Assembly (NCBI GenBank): GCA_964560765.1
Contig: CAZLMG010000010.1
Location: 65,559 to 129,558, forward strand
Origin: CAZLMG01 sp964560765
GTDB lineage: Bacteria > Bdellovibrionota_B > Oligoflexia > Oligoflexales > CAZLMG01
Length of the DNA: 64,000 nt
Reading direction: 5' to 3'
Positions 1 to 8,720 of this stretch are shown piece by piece; the stretch's first letter is position 1, and each line of letters begins with the position of its first letter. The notes beneath the pieces were generated by a model. It saw nothing but the letters and a program-made list of their open reading frames with translations. It made no database searches and had not been told where the DNA came from. The translations under genes were made by a program, and so were the position numbers.

Positions 1-878
1 TGACGCAAATGATCAGCCATGGACGGCACATTCGCATGCACCCGGATGTTTTTAATGCCGTCTAAATCACGAATCCAGCGGGGCGGTTGCGCGCCCACGA
101 TGTGAAACTCGCAGTTAGCGTCGTGCTGCCGCACCAGTGGCCAGACCTCCTCGACAAAGTGGCGAATCGCATCCTGATTGGGAGAATAAGAGAGATTTCC
201 GGTAAAGATCAGCCGTCGCTCGTCCCCATGTGCTAGCGACACACTCGGTTGAAACTGGCGGATGTCAACGCCGTTCGGAATCACACTGATGATGCTTTCT
301 GGGGCCGTCTGCTGCAAGGCGATGCGGTCGCGATCTGCGACCACGATCTTGTGTGTAAACTTATTGAGAGCGCTGCGCTCATAGCTTTGTATTCTCTGCA
401 ACTCGATGAACATGACGGGACGCATCCAGCCGCTCGTCGTCCGCAGCTTCTCTTTGAGGTTGAGAGTCATGGCATCTACCAGCTCCAATATAACCGGGCG
501 AACGCGCCTTGTCAGATACGGCACGCTTCGCAGCAGCATTCCGTGCACGGCATCAAACTGATCCCTTTGCTCCAAGCGGTCGATAAGTCGCTGCATGGTC
601 CGCGAGAAATAGTAGGAGACCTGTAATGGCCAACGGCTGAACAAGGTCATGAATAGAAGAGTCATGAGGCGGGCCACCGGATGCTTCACGACCACGTGCA
701 CCTCGCGACAGTAGCGTTTCACCTCCGCGGCCAAGTGATCGGGCACAGCTCGATCAGAGAGAGCCACCAACGTCAACTCATGTTCCGCTGCCAACGTCTT
801 GATCCGCTGCCACGCGATGAGCTGATCTCCCTTATGAGCGGGGAGCGGAAAGCGGGTCGAGACTAACAGGATGCGCAT
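1..878 (-). CDS. GT4 glycosyltransferase, 3' end beyond window
   Basis: Glycosyltransferase with a GT-B fold, likely transferring a nucleotide-activated sugar to a lipid-linked glycan at the inner membrane. The N-terminus reads MRILLVSTRFPLPAHKGDQL, a Rossmann start followed by the KGD signature of the PEP-CTERM/EpsH-associated sugar transferases (TIGR03087-like). Near residue 215 it has IPNGVD, the usual GT4 linker, followed by a FTGNLSYSPN segment that begins the nucleotide-sugar-binding domain. The frame stays open to base 1, so the C-terminal part with the catalytic EX7E region is missing. The ATG at 876-878 is chosen because AGGAGG lies at 885-890. The gene overlaps the end of the upstream glycosyltransferase by 47 bases, so the two are probably translated from one message. 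GT4 membership is firm; the sugar is unknown. Confidence 0.85.
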   Translation of the reverse strand, partial: MRILLVSTRFPLPAHKGDQLIAWQRIKTLAAEHELTLVALSDRAVPDHLAAEVKRYCREVHVVVKHPVARLMTLLFMTLFSRWPLQVSYYFSRTMQRLIDRLEQRDQFDAVHGMLLRSVPYLTRRVRPVILELVDAMTLNLKEKLRTTSGWMRPVMFIELQRIQSYERSALNKFTHKIVVADRDRIALQQTAPESIISVIPNGVDIRQFQPSVSLAHGDERRLIFTGNLSYSPNQDAIRHFVEEVWPLVRQHDANCEFHIVGAQPPRWIRDLDGIKNIRVHANVPSMADHLR

Positions 879-2079
879 CTCGAGTTCCTCCTGGGTGTTG
901 TGTCAGTTGACGATAAATATTGAGGTGCAGGGCTGATGCTCGCTGCCAAGTAAAGCTTGTCTGCATGTCGCGCGCAGCCGCTTCGCCCATGGCCGGCCAT
1001 CGATCTTTGACGGCAAAGGCTGTTGCCAGAACTTGGGAAAGGGATTCACGCGATCCGGCTTTGGCGATCCAGCCAGTTGCGCCCGATTCGACGCATTCGG
1101 GAAGGCCCCCCACGTCCGTGACCACTGCCGGCAGCCCGTAAGTCTTTGTCGAAAATAGGACACCGCTGTGGGTGAGTTCGCGGTAGGGCAGTACCGCTAA
1201 ATCTGCGGCACGCAAAAAAGTCGCCACTTGATGCTCGGGAATGAACCCCGCGTGTATGACAACTTGCCTTGGAAACCGCTGCTGCAGGGCGCTCGCACTA
1301 GCCAGCAGGTCCGTGCGATCTGGGCGCCCGGCGATGAGCAACTTGTGGGTGGGCGATCCCTGCAGCAGCGGCTCTATGGCCGCCACCAAATCATCCAGCC
1401 CCTTGTATGGCTTTATAGCGCCGAAAAACAGGGCCACGGTGTCATGCGCGTCGAGACCAAAAGCCTCTCGTGCGGATGACTTACTCATGGAGGCTGCAGT
1501 CGCATTCATCGGCCCAAAAGGGGTTACCGCCACGCGGTCGCCTTTCAGACCCGGCACCTGCGACATGAGTGCAGCTCGATTGGCCTCTGAGTGAACCAAC
1601 AGCCGGTGGCACAACTGGTAGATGCCGTGCAGAGCCCGGGTCGAGCCGCTCAACCGATAGAGCGGCTGAATATCGTGCACCGTCAATACGACGGATACGC
1701 CAAGAAGACGCAGAGCCCGTACCAGTAGCCAGTCCAAGAAAGGCATGCGGCACCACTGAAAGTGAACCACCGACGGACGATTTGTTACCACTTGCAACAG
1801 GAGTCGCAGATGTCCGATGGGGTAAAACATGGCGCGCCAAAATGGCCGCATCCACGAGCCCGGCTGATTCCAACGCGCCGGAATATGGGAAAAGTAGAGA
1901 TCGTCTCGGGCCACTGCAGGCTTTGCACCCACCTGCGGATCGTAAGTAAATTCTGCAGCGATATGCCGCACACTCCATCCTTCGTCGTGCAGCGCCGCCA
2001 ACAAAGGACGCATGTAAACTGCGACCATATTGCACGGGTCGAGGAACCAAACACTCTTCTGTTCCGCTGCGAGTTGCAA
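832..2079 (-). CDS. GT4 family glycosyltransferase
   Basis: A 415-residue GT-B glycosyltransferase. The N-terminal half has an acceptor-side Rossmann domain (VVHFQWCRMPFLDWLL near residue 105, then LTVHDIQPLYR). The C-terminal half has the GT4 donor domain: FFGAIKPYKGLDDL near residue 218, LPYRELTHSGVLFSTKTYG near 300, and VVTDVGGLPE, which corresponds to the loop that holds the nucleotide sugar. The start is a TTG at 2077-2079 with no strong ribosome binding site, so the true start may lie a few codons downstream. It is the first gene of a leftward pair whose second gene overlaps it by 47 bases. It is divergent from the deacetylase gene across about 190 bases. Donor and acceptor sugars cannot be read from the sequence. 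Confidence 0.88.
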   Translation of the reverse strand: MQLAAEQKSVWFLDPCNMVAVYMRPLLAALHDEGWSVRHIAAEFTYDPQVGAKPAVARDDLYFSHIPARWNQPGSWMRPFWRAMFYPIGHLRLLLQVVTNRPSVVHFQWCRMPFLDWLLVRALRLLGVSVVLTVHDIQPLYRLSGSTRALHGIYQLCHRLLVHSEANRAALMSQVPGLKGDRVAVTPFGPMNATAASMSKSSAREAFGLDAHDTVALFFGAIKPYKGLDDLVAAIEPLLQGSPTHKLLIAGRPDRTDLLASASALQQRFPRQVVIHAGFIPEHQVATFLRAADLAVLPYRELTHSGVLFSTKTYGLPAVVTDVGGLPECVESGATGWIAKAGSRESLSQVLATAFAVKDRWPAMGEAAARDMQTSFTWQRASALHLNIYRQLTQHPGGTRDAHPVSLDPLSAPRS

Positions 2080-2265
2080 AAGTGAAACTCTGGTTACATT
2101 TGTTGACCGAAACTCAACGCCACCAAGACATGAGCAAGATCAGGGCCAAGCGCAGAATTGCCGTCGTTTTTCGCAGAATGCGCCGCGAGAACGAAGTTGG
2201 TACCAATCGTGCAATGTCATGCCACGCGGTTCCATTGTTCAACCAGTTACCGGCGTGGTGTAGCG

Positions 2266-3210
2266 TTGAGAAAGAAAGATCGACTCAGTGGAGTGCTGGA
2301 AGAGATTGGTCTCCTTGACGCCCTGTGGAAGCGTCGACAGGGCCAGTTGACCAGTCTGTGCTTTCACCGAATCGGCGTACCCGCTGACGATCTAAGCAGC
2401 GATCCATCTTTATTTACGATGAGCGTGGAGGAATTCTCTGCAGCCATGCGCTGGCTGCGCGATCATGCGGATGTATTGCGCGAAGACGAACTACTTTCTT
2501 GCCTGGACGGATTGACACCCTGGCCAAAACGACCGGTCTGCTTGACCTTTGATGATGGATACATCGACAACTATTCCAAGGCATTCCCCATACTCTTGGA
2601 ATTGAACCTTCATGCGTGGTTCTTTGTGGCCCCCGACTTATTGTCGGGGGCTGCGACTCCTTGGTGGGATGCCATTTACCAGCGACGAGCGAATGGGATC
2701 ATATCGGGTGCAGAAGCCAGGCAACTCTCTCACCAGATCAAATCGTTGCCGGACGCAGCTACCCAGCAACTTCTATCAGATCTTCGATCGTCCTATACCG
2801 CAACTGCTCGCGGGTCCTTCATGCAGCCCGAGCACGTGCGCGTTTTAGCCGATGCCGGAATGTCGATCGGCGCCCACTCCATGACTCATCGAGTGCTCTC
2901 GACATTGCCCGTGGCGGATCAGTATCGAGAAATCATCACCAGCAAGCGAAGTCTAGAGTCGTTGACGGGCCGCAGCGTACGCAGCTTTGCCTATCCGGTG
3001 GGAGGCGATGAGAGCTACTCGTCATTTACGCCGTCTTTGGTGCGCGAAGCGGGATTTCGGGCCGCCTTCACCTTTAGCGATCGCCGTTCGCAGTTCGAGA
3101 ACTTGGATCGACTGCGCTTGCCACGCATGGCACCCATGGCGCGGCATGTGACCACCAAGGCGGCCATGGTGTTGCCGCGGATCTTTACTGATCATCCGGT
3201 GCACTTATGA
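2266..3210 (+). CDS. Polysaccharide deacetylase (NodB/CE4 family)
   Basis: Carbohydrate esterase 4 protein expected to remove N- or O-acetyl groups from a surface polysaccharide, using a metal held by Asp and two His. With the start used here, TFDDG falls near residue 94 (catalytic base and metal Asp) and the AHSMTH motif near residues 203-208 supplies the two metal His. FAYPVGG near residue 245 matches the family's third motif. The frame is open upstream to a TTG at 2158, but that extension looks non-coding. The TTG at 2266 gives the more natural start, with GTG at 2293 as an alternative; neither has a strong ribosome binding site. Its stop overlaps the next ATG as ATGA at 3207-3210, so it is translationally coupled to the GT2-GT4 fusion. 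No signal peptide is evident. Confidence 0.87.
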   Translation: MRKKDRLSGVLEEIGLLDALWKRRQGQLTSLCFHRIGVPADDLSSDPSLFTMSVEEFSAAMRWLRDHADVLREDELLSCLDGLTPWPKRPVCLTFDDGYIDNYSKAFPILLELNLHAWFFVAPDLLSGAATPWWDAIYQRRANGIISGAEARQLSHQIKSLPDAATQQLLSDLRSSYTATARGSFMQPEHVRVLADAGMSIGAHSMTHRVLSTLPVADQYREIITSKRSLESLTGRSVRSFAYPVGGDESYSSFTPSLVREAGFRAAFTFSDRRSQFENLDRLRLPRMAPMARHVTTKAAMVLPRIFTDHPVHL

Positions 3211-5249
3211 AGCCAAACCTGAGCATCCTCATCTGTACCTACAAACGACCAGAACATCTGCGGGCGCTGATGCGCGATCTCAATACGGCTTCTGCAAACA
3301 TGCCCTTCATCTGCGAAGGTATCGTTGTTGATAACGACAAAGATGCAAGCGCCGCGCCCATCGTTCGGGCTGAGGCAAATATGACGAATATTTCTTGGCG
3401 ATACGCAAAGGAGAGTCAGCAAGGGGTCAGTTCTGCGAGAAATCGTGCGCTCCGAGAGTCTTCGGGAGTTTGGCGACTCTTTCTTGATGATGATCAACGA
3501 GTGGCGCCAGACTTCGTCGCAGAGCTCTGGCAATCGCTCCAGTCCGTTGCCAGCGAGCGCGGGGCTCTCTGCTTGGAAAAGCGCTTTGTCTTTGGCGAGC
3601 AGTGCCTGCATGCGGCCACTGTCCTAAAGGGTAAGACGCAAGTGCATTTGACACCCTTGGAGCGTCGATGCATGGGAACCGGCGGCTTTCTGCTGCACGA
3701 AGATGCCCTCCGCAAGATTGACAAAGGAGCTATCTTCGATCGACGCCTCGATCAGTGCGGCGGCGAAGATATTGACTTCTATCTGCGACTTAAAGCTTCT
3801 GGTGTTTGTATGCGCTATGCCGCATTGCCGCATGTGATCGAGCAACGACCTGAAGCCGATACCCATTCACAGGCTCGAGCTCGGCGCGCCATGCAAAGTG
3901 GATACGCCGACACACGTATCGAGCACCTGCATCGATCACAGGCCGCATTGCGGGCCCGATTATCTTGGCTTGCGCGTGATCTTGCTTATTTTCTATTGAC
4001 CGCCATATTGGGTGGCGGTGAACGCTGGTGGCGCCAAATTGGAAAGCTGCGCGCCCACCTCGGCATTCCTCTACAGCGCTATGGTGCTGACCAGGCCGCG
4101 CGCGTGACGGTGGTGACTCGCGACCTCGCAGCTGGAGGCGCCGAGTCGATGATTCGCCGATTAGTGAGCGCAACACACGCCCCAAACATCCGCACCCAGC
4201 TGTTTCTCTACGATGTGGCCGAGTCGGACAGTGTCAACGTTGAAGAACTGGCAGAACATGTCCAGGTGACGCGGCACCGAAAGCGCGGGCGATTTGATCC
4301 GAGTCTGTGGTGGCATTTGCTGATGCACTGCCGCTGGGAGGGCATTCGCATCCTTCACACCCAGGACGTCGGCAGCTTGCTCTACGCGGTGCTGGCGCGC
4401 CCTTTTGTTCCAACTCTCAAGATAGTGCACACGGTGCACACGCTGCACACGATCGTCGCCCATCCGCGCCACCGTCTGTTGATGCGGTGGCTTTTGCCGC
4501 GGGCAGACCGGGTCACGACGGTGTCTAGCGCGGCAGCTCATTCCATGGGTCAACATGGGCTGCAGGGGCGACGGCCGACTTTGGTAATTCCCAATGGCGT
4601 TGACGCAGTTGCCTTGCAGGATTGCGGGTCGTTCTCACACTTGCCGGGTCAACCTCTAGCGATGGGCACCCTCTGCCGCATTTCTCCCGAGAAGGGCCTT
4701 GATCGGTCATTGGCATTGCTCCATCAACTGCGCCGTCGCGGAGTCCGGTTCTCCTTCACGCATGCAGGTAGCGGCGATGCTGCGCTGCAGCAAGAATATC
4801 GGCGCTCCGCCGAAAAACTCGATATTGCGTCGGACATGCGTTGGCTCGGCTATCAAACAGACATCACACCGGTCTTGTCAGGTCTACAGATTTACCTCTC
4901 CCTCTCTCGTGAAGAGTGCCATCCCGTCTCGGTGGTGGAAGCGATGATGGCGGGTAAGCTTTGCGTCCTCAGCGATATCGCGCCGCACCGAGAGTTGGCC
5001 GGCGCCGGAGGAGCTATTCTGGTCGGCGAAGATCTGGCTTCGGCAGCGACCGTGCTGTCCACCATCGGTCAACACCCAGAAAATTTTCGTGCGACAGCAA
5101 TGCGAGGACAGGAGATCGCTCGGGGCCAGTTCGACTTGGCCCGAGTCATCCAGCGTTACGACGATCTTTACCAAGAAAGTGAGGCAGGGACATGCAAGAC
5201 GTGGCAACCGCATTTGCACCAAGAGCAGCTGTTCTGTCACCAGCTCTAG
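3207..5249 (+). CDS. Two-domain glycosyltransferase (GT2 fused to GT4)
   Basis: A 680-residue fusion of two glycosyltransferase folds. Residues 1 to about 285 are a GT-A/GT2 domain: SILICTYKRPEHLR at the start, SSARNRAL near 75-82, the metal/donor-binding LFLDDDQ at 91-97 and GGEDIDFYLR near 190. A hydrophobic stretch around 255-270 may lie against the membrane. From about residue 298 a GT-B/GT4 domain begins with VTVVTRDLAAGGAE, followed by IPNGVD near 460, GTLCRISPEKGLDRS and an acidic SREECHPVSVVEAMMAGK segment that matches EX7E. Such a protein could add two consecutive sugars. It is coupled by ATGA to the deacetylase and overlaps the next gene by 58 bases. Both domains are clear; specificity is unknown. 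Confidence 0.88.
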   Translation: MKPNLSILICTYKRPEHLRALMRDLNTASANMPFICEGIVVDNDKDASAAPIVRAEANMTNISWRYAKESQQGVSSARNRALRESSGVWRLFLDDDQRVAPDFVAELWQSLQSVASERGALCLEKRFVFGEQCLHAATVLKGKTQVHLTPLERRCMGTGGFLLHEDALRKIDKGAIFDRRLDQCGGEDIDFYLRLKASGVCMRYAALPHVIEQRPEADTHSQARARRAMQSGYADTRIEHLHRSQAALRARLSWLARDLAYFLLTAILGGGERWWRQIGKLRAHLGIPLQRYGADQAARVTVVTRDLAAGGAESMIRRLVSATHAPNIRTQLFLYDVAESDSVNVEELAEHVQVTRHRKRGRFDPSLWWHLLMHCRWEGIRILHTQDVGSLLYAVLARPFVPTLKIVHTVHTLHTIVAHPRHRLLMRWLLPRADRVTTVSSAAAHSMGQHGLQGRRPTLVIPNGVDAVALQDCGSFSHLPGQPLAMGTLCRISPEKGLDRSLALLHQLRRRGVRFSFTHAGSGDAALQQEYRRSAEKLDIASDMRWLGYQTDITPVLSGLQIYLSLSREECHPVSVVEAMMAGKLCVLSDIAPHRELAGAGGAILVGEDLASAATVLSTIGQHPENFRATAMRGQEIARGQFDLARVIQRYDDLYQESEAGTCKTWQPHLHQEQLFCHQL

Positions 5250-5887
5250 AGCAGGCAGGAGTCGGTGCAGACTTTGTGCGCGAATCGTCAGTATCCGTCG
5301 AGACGGGCACGGCACGCGACCTCGCTGAAAAAGTTTTGGCGGCAACCATGCTGTTGCTGCTAGCGCCCGTATTCGTGCTGATTGCGCTGGCAGTCCGCTG
5401 GTCGTCTCCTGGCCCCATTTTCTTCTCTCAGCGCCGCGTCGGTCGTGATGGCGAGTACTTTCCGATCTTCAAATTCCGAACCATGGTGCTGAACGCGGAA
5501 GATGCCACCGGGCCGGTATTATCCTGGCAAGGCGATCCGCGGGTCACTCGCATTGGCAAGTTCTTGCGCTTGAGCCACTTGGATGAGCTGCCGCAACTCA
5601 TCAATATCTTGCGCGGCGAAATGGCCTTTATTGGCCCGCGCCCCGAGCGGCCTGAATTTACTGAAATGTATTGCCGTGAAATTCCGGCCTACGCCTGGCG
5701 CGAAATGGTTCGCCCGGGGGTGACGGGCCTGGCGCAAGTGATGGCTCCGTATGACGCGCCGGCGGCGGAAAAGCTGGTATTTGATTTGGAGTATGTACGT
5801 CATCGGCATCTTTATCTGGATATCAAAATACTCGGACTCACGTTGCTGTCGCTGCTTGGGATGCGGCGACATTGGCGCGAAGTTTAG
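5192..5887 (+). CDS. Polyprenyl-phosphate sugar-1-phosphate transferase (bacterial sugar transferase)
   Basis: Initiating phosphoglycosyl transferase of the small PglC/WcaJ-C-terminal type (PF02397), which moves a sugar-1-phosphate from a UDP-sugar to undecaprenyl phosphate. The 231 residues have one membrane segment at about 45-68, then SQRRVGRDGEYF, FKFRTM, LSHLDELPQLINILRGEM and FIGPRPERPEF. These are the signature blocks of the family and include the catalytic Asp-Glu dyad in LDELPQ. The large N-terminal membrane domain of WbaP-type enzymes is absent. About 40 residues before the membrane segment have no recognised function. The ATG at 5192 has AGGCAGGGAC just before it and lies within the end of the fusion glycosyltransferase gene. 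It is the best candidate for the committed step of the locus. Confidence 0.92.
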   Translation: MQDVATAFAPRAAVLSPALEQAGVGADFVRESSVSVETGTARDLAEKVLAATMLLLLAPVFVLIALAVRWSSPGPIFFSQRRVGRDGEYFPIFKFRTMVLNAEDATGPVLSWQGDPRVTRIGKFLRLSHLDELPQLINILRGEMAFIGPRPERPEFTEMYCREIPAYAWREMVRPGVTGLAQVMAPYDAPAAEKLVFDLEYVRHRHLYLDIKILGLTLLSLLGMRRHWREV

Positions 5888-5970
5888 TCTTGCGTTGTGG
5901 TGTCTGCCTTGACCGAGTTTTCGATCAGGGCATTTTTTGTCTCATGTTCCAACATTGAGGGAGAAGTTGT

Positions 5971-7251
5971 ATGCGATTTTCGAGGAGGAATGGGGCACTG
6001 GCGTGGCTTGCCATGTCATCACTAGCGAGCCCAGCGTTGGCGGCAGAAGAGAGGAAGCTGTTAGCGCTAGAGCAGGGGATTTATCACGGAGCTTTCCCCG
6101 ACATCGCCGATGATGCTTCGGGCAACCTCGTCGCTGGCAAAACGACGGAGTTTCAGCGCCTATCCGGCAAGGACATCGCTTGGGTTGTGCTCGGCGATCA
6201 ATGGTTTCACAGTGAGCTGAAATTTCCCGACCATAAGGTACGAGAAGTACAAAAGTTGGGGAAGCTGCCACTGATCCAAATGATGCCCTGGAGTGTACGG
6301 CTTCGCGATTACGGTCCTGATGAAAAGTACGACCTCTTGCGCATCGTGCGCGGCGAGTTTGATGCCCAACTAACCGACTACGCAAAGGCGGTCAAGGCCA
6401 CGGCACAGCCCGTAGCGATCAGCTTTGCTCCCGAGATGAACGGCCACTGGTATCCTTGGTCAGGGTATTTTCAGGGTGGTGGCATCACCACTAGTTACGG
6501 CGACCCGCAACTGGCAGATGGTCCGGAGGTCTATCGCGACGCTTATCGCCGCGTGATTCAAACCTTCCGCAATGCCGGCGTCGATAACGTCACCTGGTTT
6601 TTCCACTACACTGCAATCAGCAGCCCGGCCGAGACGTGGAACAATGTGGCGGAATACTATCCTGGCGATGATTTCATCGACTGGGTGGGTGTATCCAGCT
6701 ACAGCGCCCAAGAAATCACCGATTATTGGGAAGACTTTTCCGTCATTATGGATGACGCCTATTTAGCCTTCGAAGCGGCCACTTCGACCAAGCCCTTTGC
6801 GGTGATGGAGTTCGGCACGATCGAAGATCCAATGAACCCCTATCGGAAAGCCGACTGGATTAGCAATGCCTTTGCCGCTATCAACAGTCAGCGATACCCG
6901 CGCCTCAAGGCCATCAGCTATCACCACGAGTCGAGCTGGGATCAGACCACCGCCGACTATAATCTGCGTATCGATTCTTCGGCGGCTGCGAAGACTGCGT
7001 ATGCCGAAGGCGTCACCGCCGGTACGTTTATCTCGGGTCCAAAATTTAGCGGGCCAGCACCCGTTGATTACTGCTATTGTGGCTTTGTAAAGGTGAACGG
7101 TATCTATCACTGTTCCGCGTGGAAGCCTGGTGATCAGTTATTGAAAGAGTATCAGCGTTGGACCACGTGCAGCGTGGACTTATGTAAGAACCGCATGAGC
7201 GCCGCAACACAGCAGTACTGCGGTGGAAAGTTTGTACTCAGGAGTCCATAA
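5971..7251 (+). CDS. Exported GH26 glycoside hydrolase (endo-beta-mannanase-like)
   Basis: Secreted clan-A glycoside hydrolase, most like GH26 (PF02156), whose members mostly cut beta-1,4-mannans. A signal peptide covers residues 1-24 (ends ALA). The acid/base motif FAPEMNGHWYPW puts Glu at 155, and the nucleophile motif FAVMEFGT puts Glu at 280. Trp and Tyr residues typical of the cleft lie in VGVSSYSAQE. After the barrel, residues 360-426 form an extension with nine Cys (for example DYCYCG and TTCSVDLC) that is not part of GH26 and may be a disulfide-rich binding module. A GAGGGAGAAG ribosome binding site precedes the ATG. Inside an export locus it probably trims or edits the glycan made here, or releases it from the cell. 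The true substrate is unproven. Confidence 0.85.
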   Translation: MRFSRRNGALAWLAMSSLASPALAAEERKLLALEQGIYHGAFPDIADDASGNLVAGKTTEFQRLSGKDIAWVVLGDQWFHSELKFPDHKVREVQKLGKLPLIQMMPWSVRLRDYGPDEKYDLLRIVRGEFDAQLTDYAKAVKATAQPVAISFAPEMNGHWYPWSGYFQGGGITTSYGDPQLADGPEVYRDAYRRVIQTFRNAGVDNVTWFFHYTAISSPAETWNNVAEYYPGDDFIDWVGVSSYSAQEITDYWEDFSVIMDDAYLAFEAATSTKPFAVMEFGTIEDPMNPYRKADWISNAFAAINSQRYPRLKAISYHHESSWDQTTADYNLRIDSSAAAKTAYAEGVTAGTFISGPKFSGPAPVDYCYCGFVKVNGIYHCSAWKPGDQLLKEYQRWTTCSVDLCKNRMSAATQQYCGGKFVLRSP

Positions 7252-7253
7252 TC

Positions 7254-8054
7254 TTGCGCTTCTGGAATGTAGGAATGAAAAGTGCGGCGACGATCTTTTT
7301 GCTCGTCGTGGCACCTCTTTTTCCGCATGCCGATGCCACGGACGAAAAAGGAAAATCGGCGCCACCGTTGGTGACTCTGCGGTTTGGCGTCGATCCAAAC
7401 TTCAAGCCCTATGCCTATCGGGATGAAAATGGCAAACTCCTGGGCATCGAAATTGACTTCGTCAATGCGCTGGCCAGGCGCCTACAAGCCGATGTCGTGT
7501 ATGTGGAAGGACAGCCCGAGGAATTAAAGGCCAAGTTGGCTCGTAACGAATTAGATGTCGTCCTGGCCAGCATCGAACCGACGTTTGATCTGGCCTACGA
7601 CTTTATCAGTACAAATTACATCCGCGTGCCGGGGGTCTGGATCACACGCGGCGATGATACTCAGGATAAACCTCCGGGCAAAACCAAGCCCGTCGTCGGT
7701 CTGGTAACCCAGTTAGTTTTGCGAGACGAGCTAAGTCAAAGGGCTGAGAAACTGAAATTGGGACGAATTCGCGGTTACGAATCCCTCGACACAATTCTCT
7801 TGGCCCTCAAGCGTCGCGAGATCGATGCCATTCCCTTTGAAGCGATCCAAGGCAAGCTGCTCGTCGAACATGATGCTAAGGCATTGCGGTCTATGCCCAT
7901 GCATGACCTGGGAATCCCGCTTGCCGCGCTGATCCGCAAGGATGCCACTGGCACTGTGGCCGAGATCCCGAAACAGCTTGCAGAGTTGATCAAAGACGGC
8001 ACGAGCCAAAAGATCTGTAAATCCTGGTTCGGGGATCAATGCCCAAATCAATGA
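7254..8054 (+). CDS. Periplasmic solute-binding protein (SBP_bac_3 family)
   Basis: Family 3 extracellular solute-binding protein (PF00497), a bilobed periplasmic receptor usually for amino acids or other small polar ligands. A signal peptide precedes LRFGVDPNFKPYAYRDENGK, the family's opening motif, then GIEIDFVNALARRL and LARNELDVVLASIEPT. It is 266 residues, the usual length. The first start is a TTG at 7254, supported by AGGAG at 7240-7244; an ATG at 7275 is the alternative. It begins 2 bases after the GH26 stop, so it is cotranscribed with it. No ABC permease or ATPase is nearby, so it may act as a ligand sensor or have been recruited to the polysaccharide pathway. Ligand unknown. Confidence 0.85.
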   Translation: MRFWNVGMKSAATIFLLVVAPLFPHADATDEKGKSAPPLVTLRFGVDPNFKPYAYRDENGKLLGIEIDFVNALARRLQADVVYVEGQPEELKAKLARNELDVVLASIEPTFDLAYDFISTNYIRVPGVWITRGDDTQDKPPGKTKPVVGLVTQLVLRDELSQRAEKLKLGRIRGYESLDTILLALKRREIDAIPFEAIQGKLLVEHDAKALRSMPMHDLGIPLAALIRKDATGTVAEIPKQLAELIKDGTSQKICKSWFGDQCPNQ

Positions 8055-8145
8055 CCACCAACCGTACACCGCAACTACCTTTCTCCTTGCGTCCGAGATG
8101 CCGCCTGGTCTAAATGCCGCTTTTGCCTTTGACCTGGATCAGACC

Positions 8146-8167
8146 AAATCTCAGACGTCTGAGATTT
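8146..8167. terminator. Perfect-palindrome bidirectional terminator
   Basis: A perfect 22-base inverted repeat, each arm reading AAATCTCAGAC on its own strand, sits between the converging solute-binding protein gene (stop at 8054) and HIT gene (stop at 8169). The arms end in A/T runs, so a hairpin with a terminal U tract can form in either direction. This is the expected layout for a shared Rho-independent terminator. The U tracts are short, so efficiency is uncertain. Confidence 0.65.
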
Positions 8168-8168
8168 T

Positions 8169-8615
8169 CTAAGTTCGTGATTCTTGTTGGAGATATCCGC
8201 GAATCTTTGCCATCAATGCCGCATCCGCTTTGGCATCAAACTTCGGCGCCAGATTCCAGTCATAAAACCAGATGGGCTTGGTGCGCAGATCTTCCGATTC
8301 ATCTTCGTAGCGCGGCAGAACGTGCGCGTGTAAAGCTGGCTCCAGATTGCCCAGCATCTCGTAATTGATGCGAATGGCGTTGGTGGCCTTTAGAACTGCA
8401 TCACCCAAGGTGGCCATGTCGGTCAGAAATTGTACGCGACCCTGCCCAACAAGGGCGTTTAGATGCGGCACGACGGGATCGGGTAGCAGCAGACAATAAC
8501 CATGCATCACTTGCGTTTCGCCCATGACCGCCCAACCAGATGCCATCCGCCGGATGACGCGGTCGAGTTTCTGATCACGGGCCGCTTGCACGTAGCGATG
8601 GATGGCGGTGGGCAT
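8169..8615 (-). CDS. HIT-like nucleotide hydrolase/transferase
   Basis: A 148-residue protein of the histidine-triad superfamily, whose members act on nucleotide phosphoesters. The C-terminal ALHAHVLPRYEDE (residues 95-106) matches the triad block H-x-H-x-H: His96 and His98 are kept, the first His is replaced by Ala94, and the middle catalytic His is therefore retained. An upstream VMHGYCLLLPDPVVPHL block matches the N-terminal beta strands of HIT proteins. The start ATG is at 8613-8615. It stands alone between two polysaccharide genes, divergent from the GH5 gene, so a link to glycan synthesis is only positional. Confidence 0.75.
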   Translation of the reverse strand: MPTAIHRYVQAARDQKLDRVIRRMASGWAVMGETQVMHGYCLLLPDPVVPHLNALVGQGRVQFLTDMATLGDAVLKATNAIRINYEMLGNLEPALHAHVLPRYEDESEDLRTKPIWFYDWNLAPKFDAKADAALMAKIRGYLQQESRT

Positions 8616-8720
8616 AGCTTCGCGTCTCCCTGCGTGTTTTCGTCAGTCATACCGTCCCGGCAGTATGCAATGTTTGCCGAGTCCCTGCACCTGATATGTA
8701 CCGACAGCTAAGCTATAAGT

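Noticed and set aside
2158..2265. Upstream extension of the deacetylase gene to a TTG at 2158
   Set aside because: The extra 36 codons are Cys- and His-rich without family similarity and lie in the promoter region of a divergent gene.
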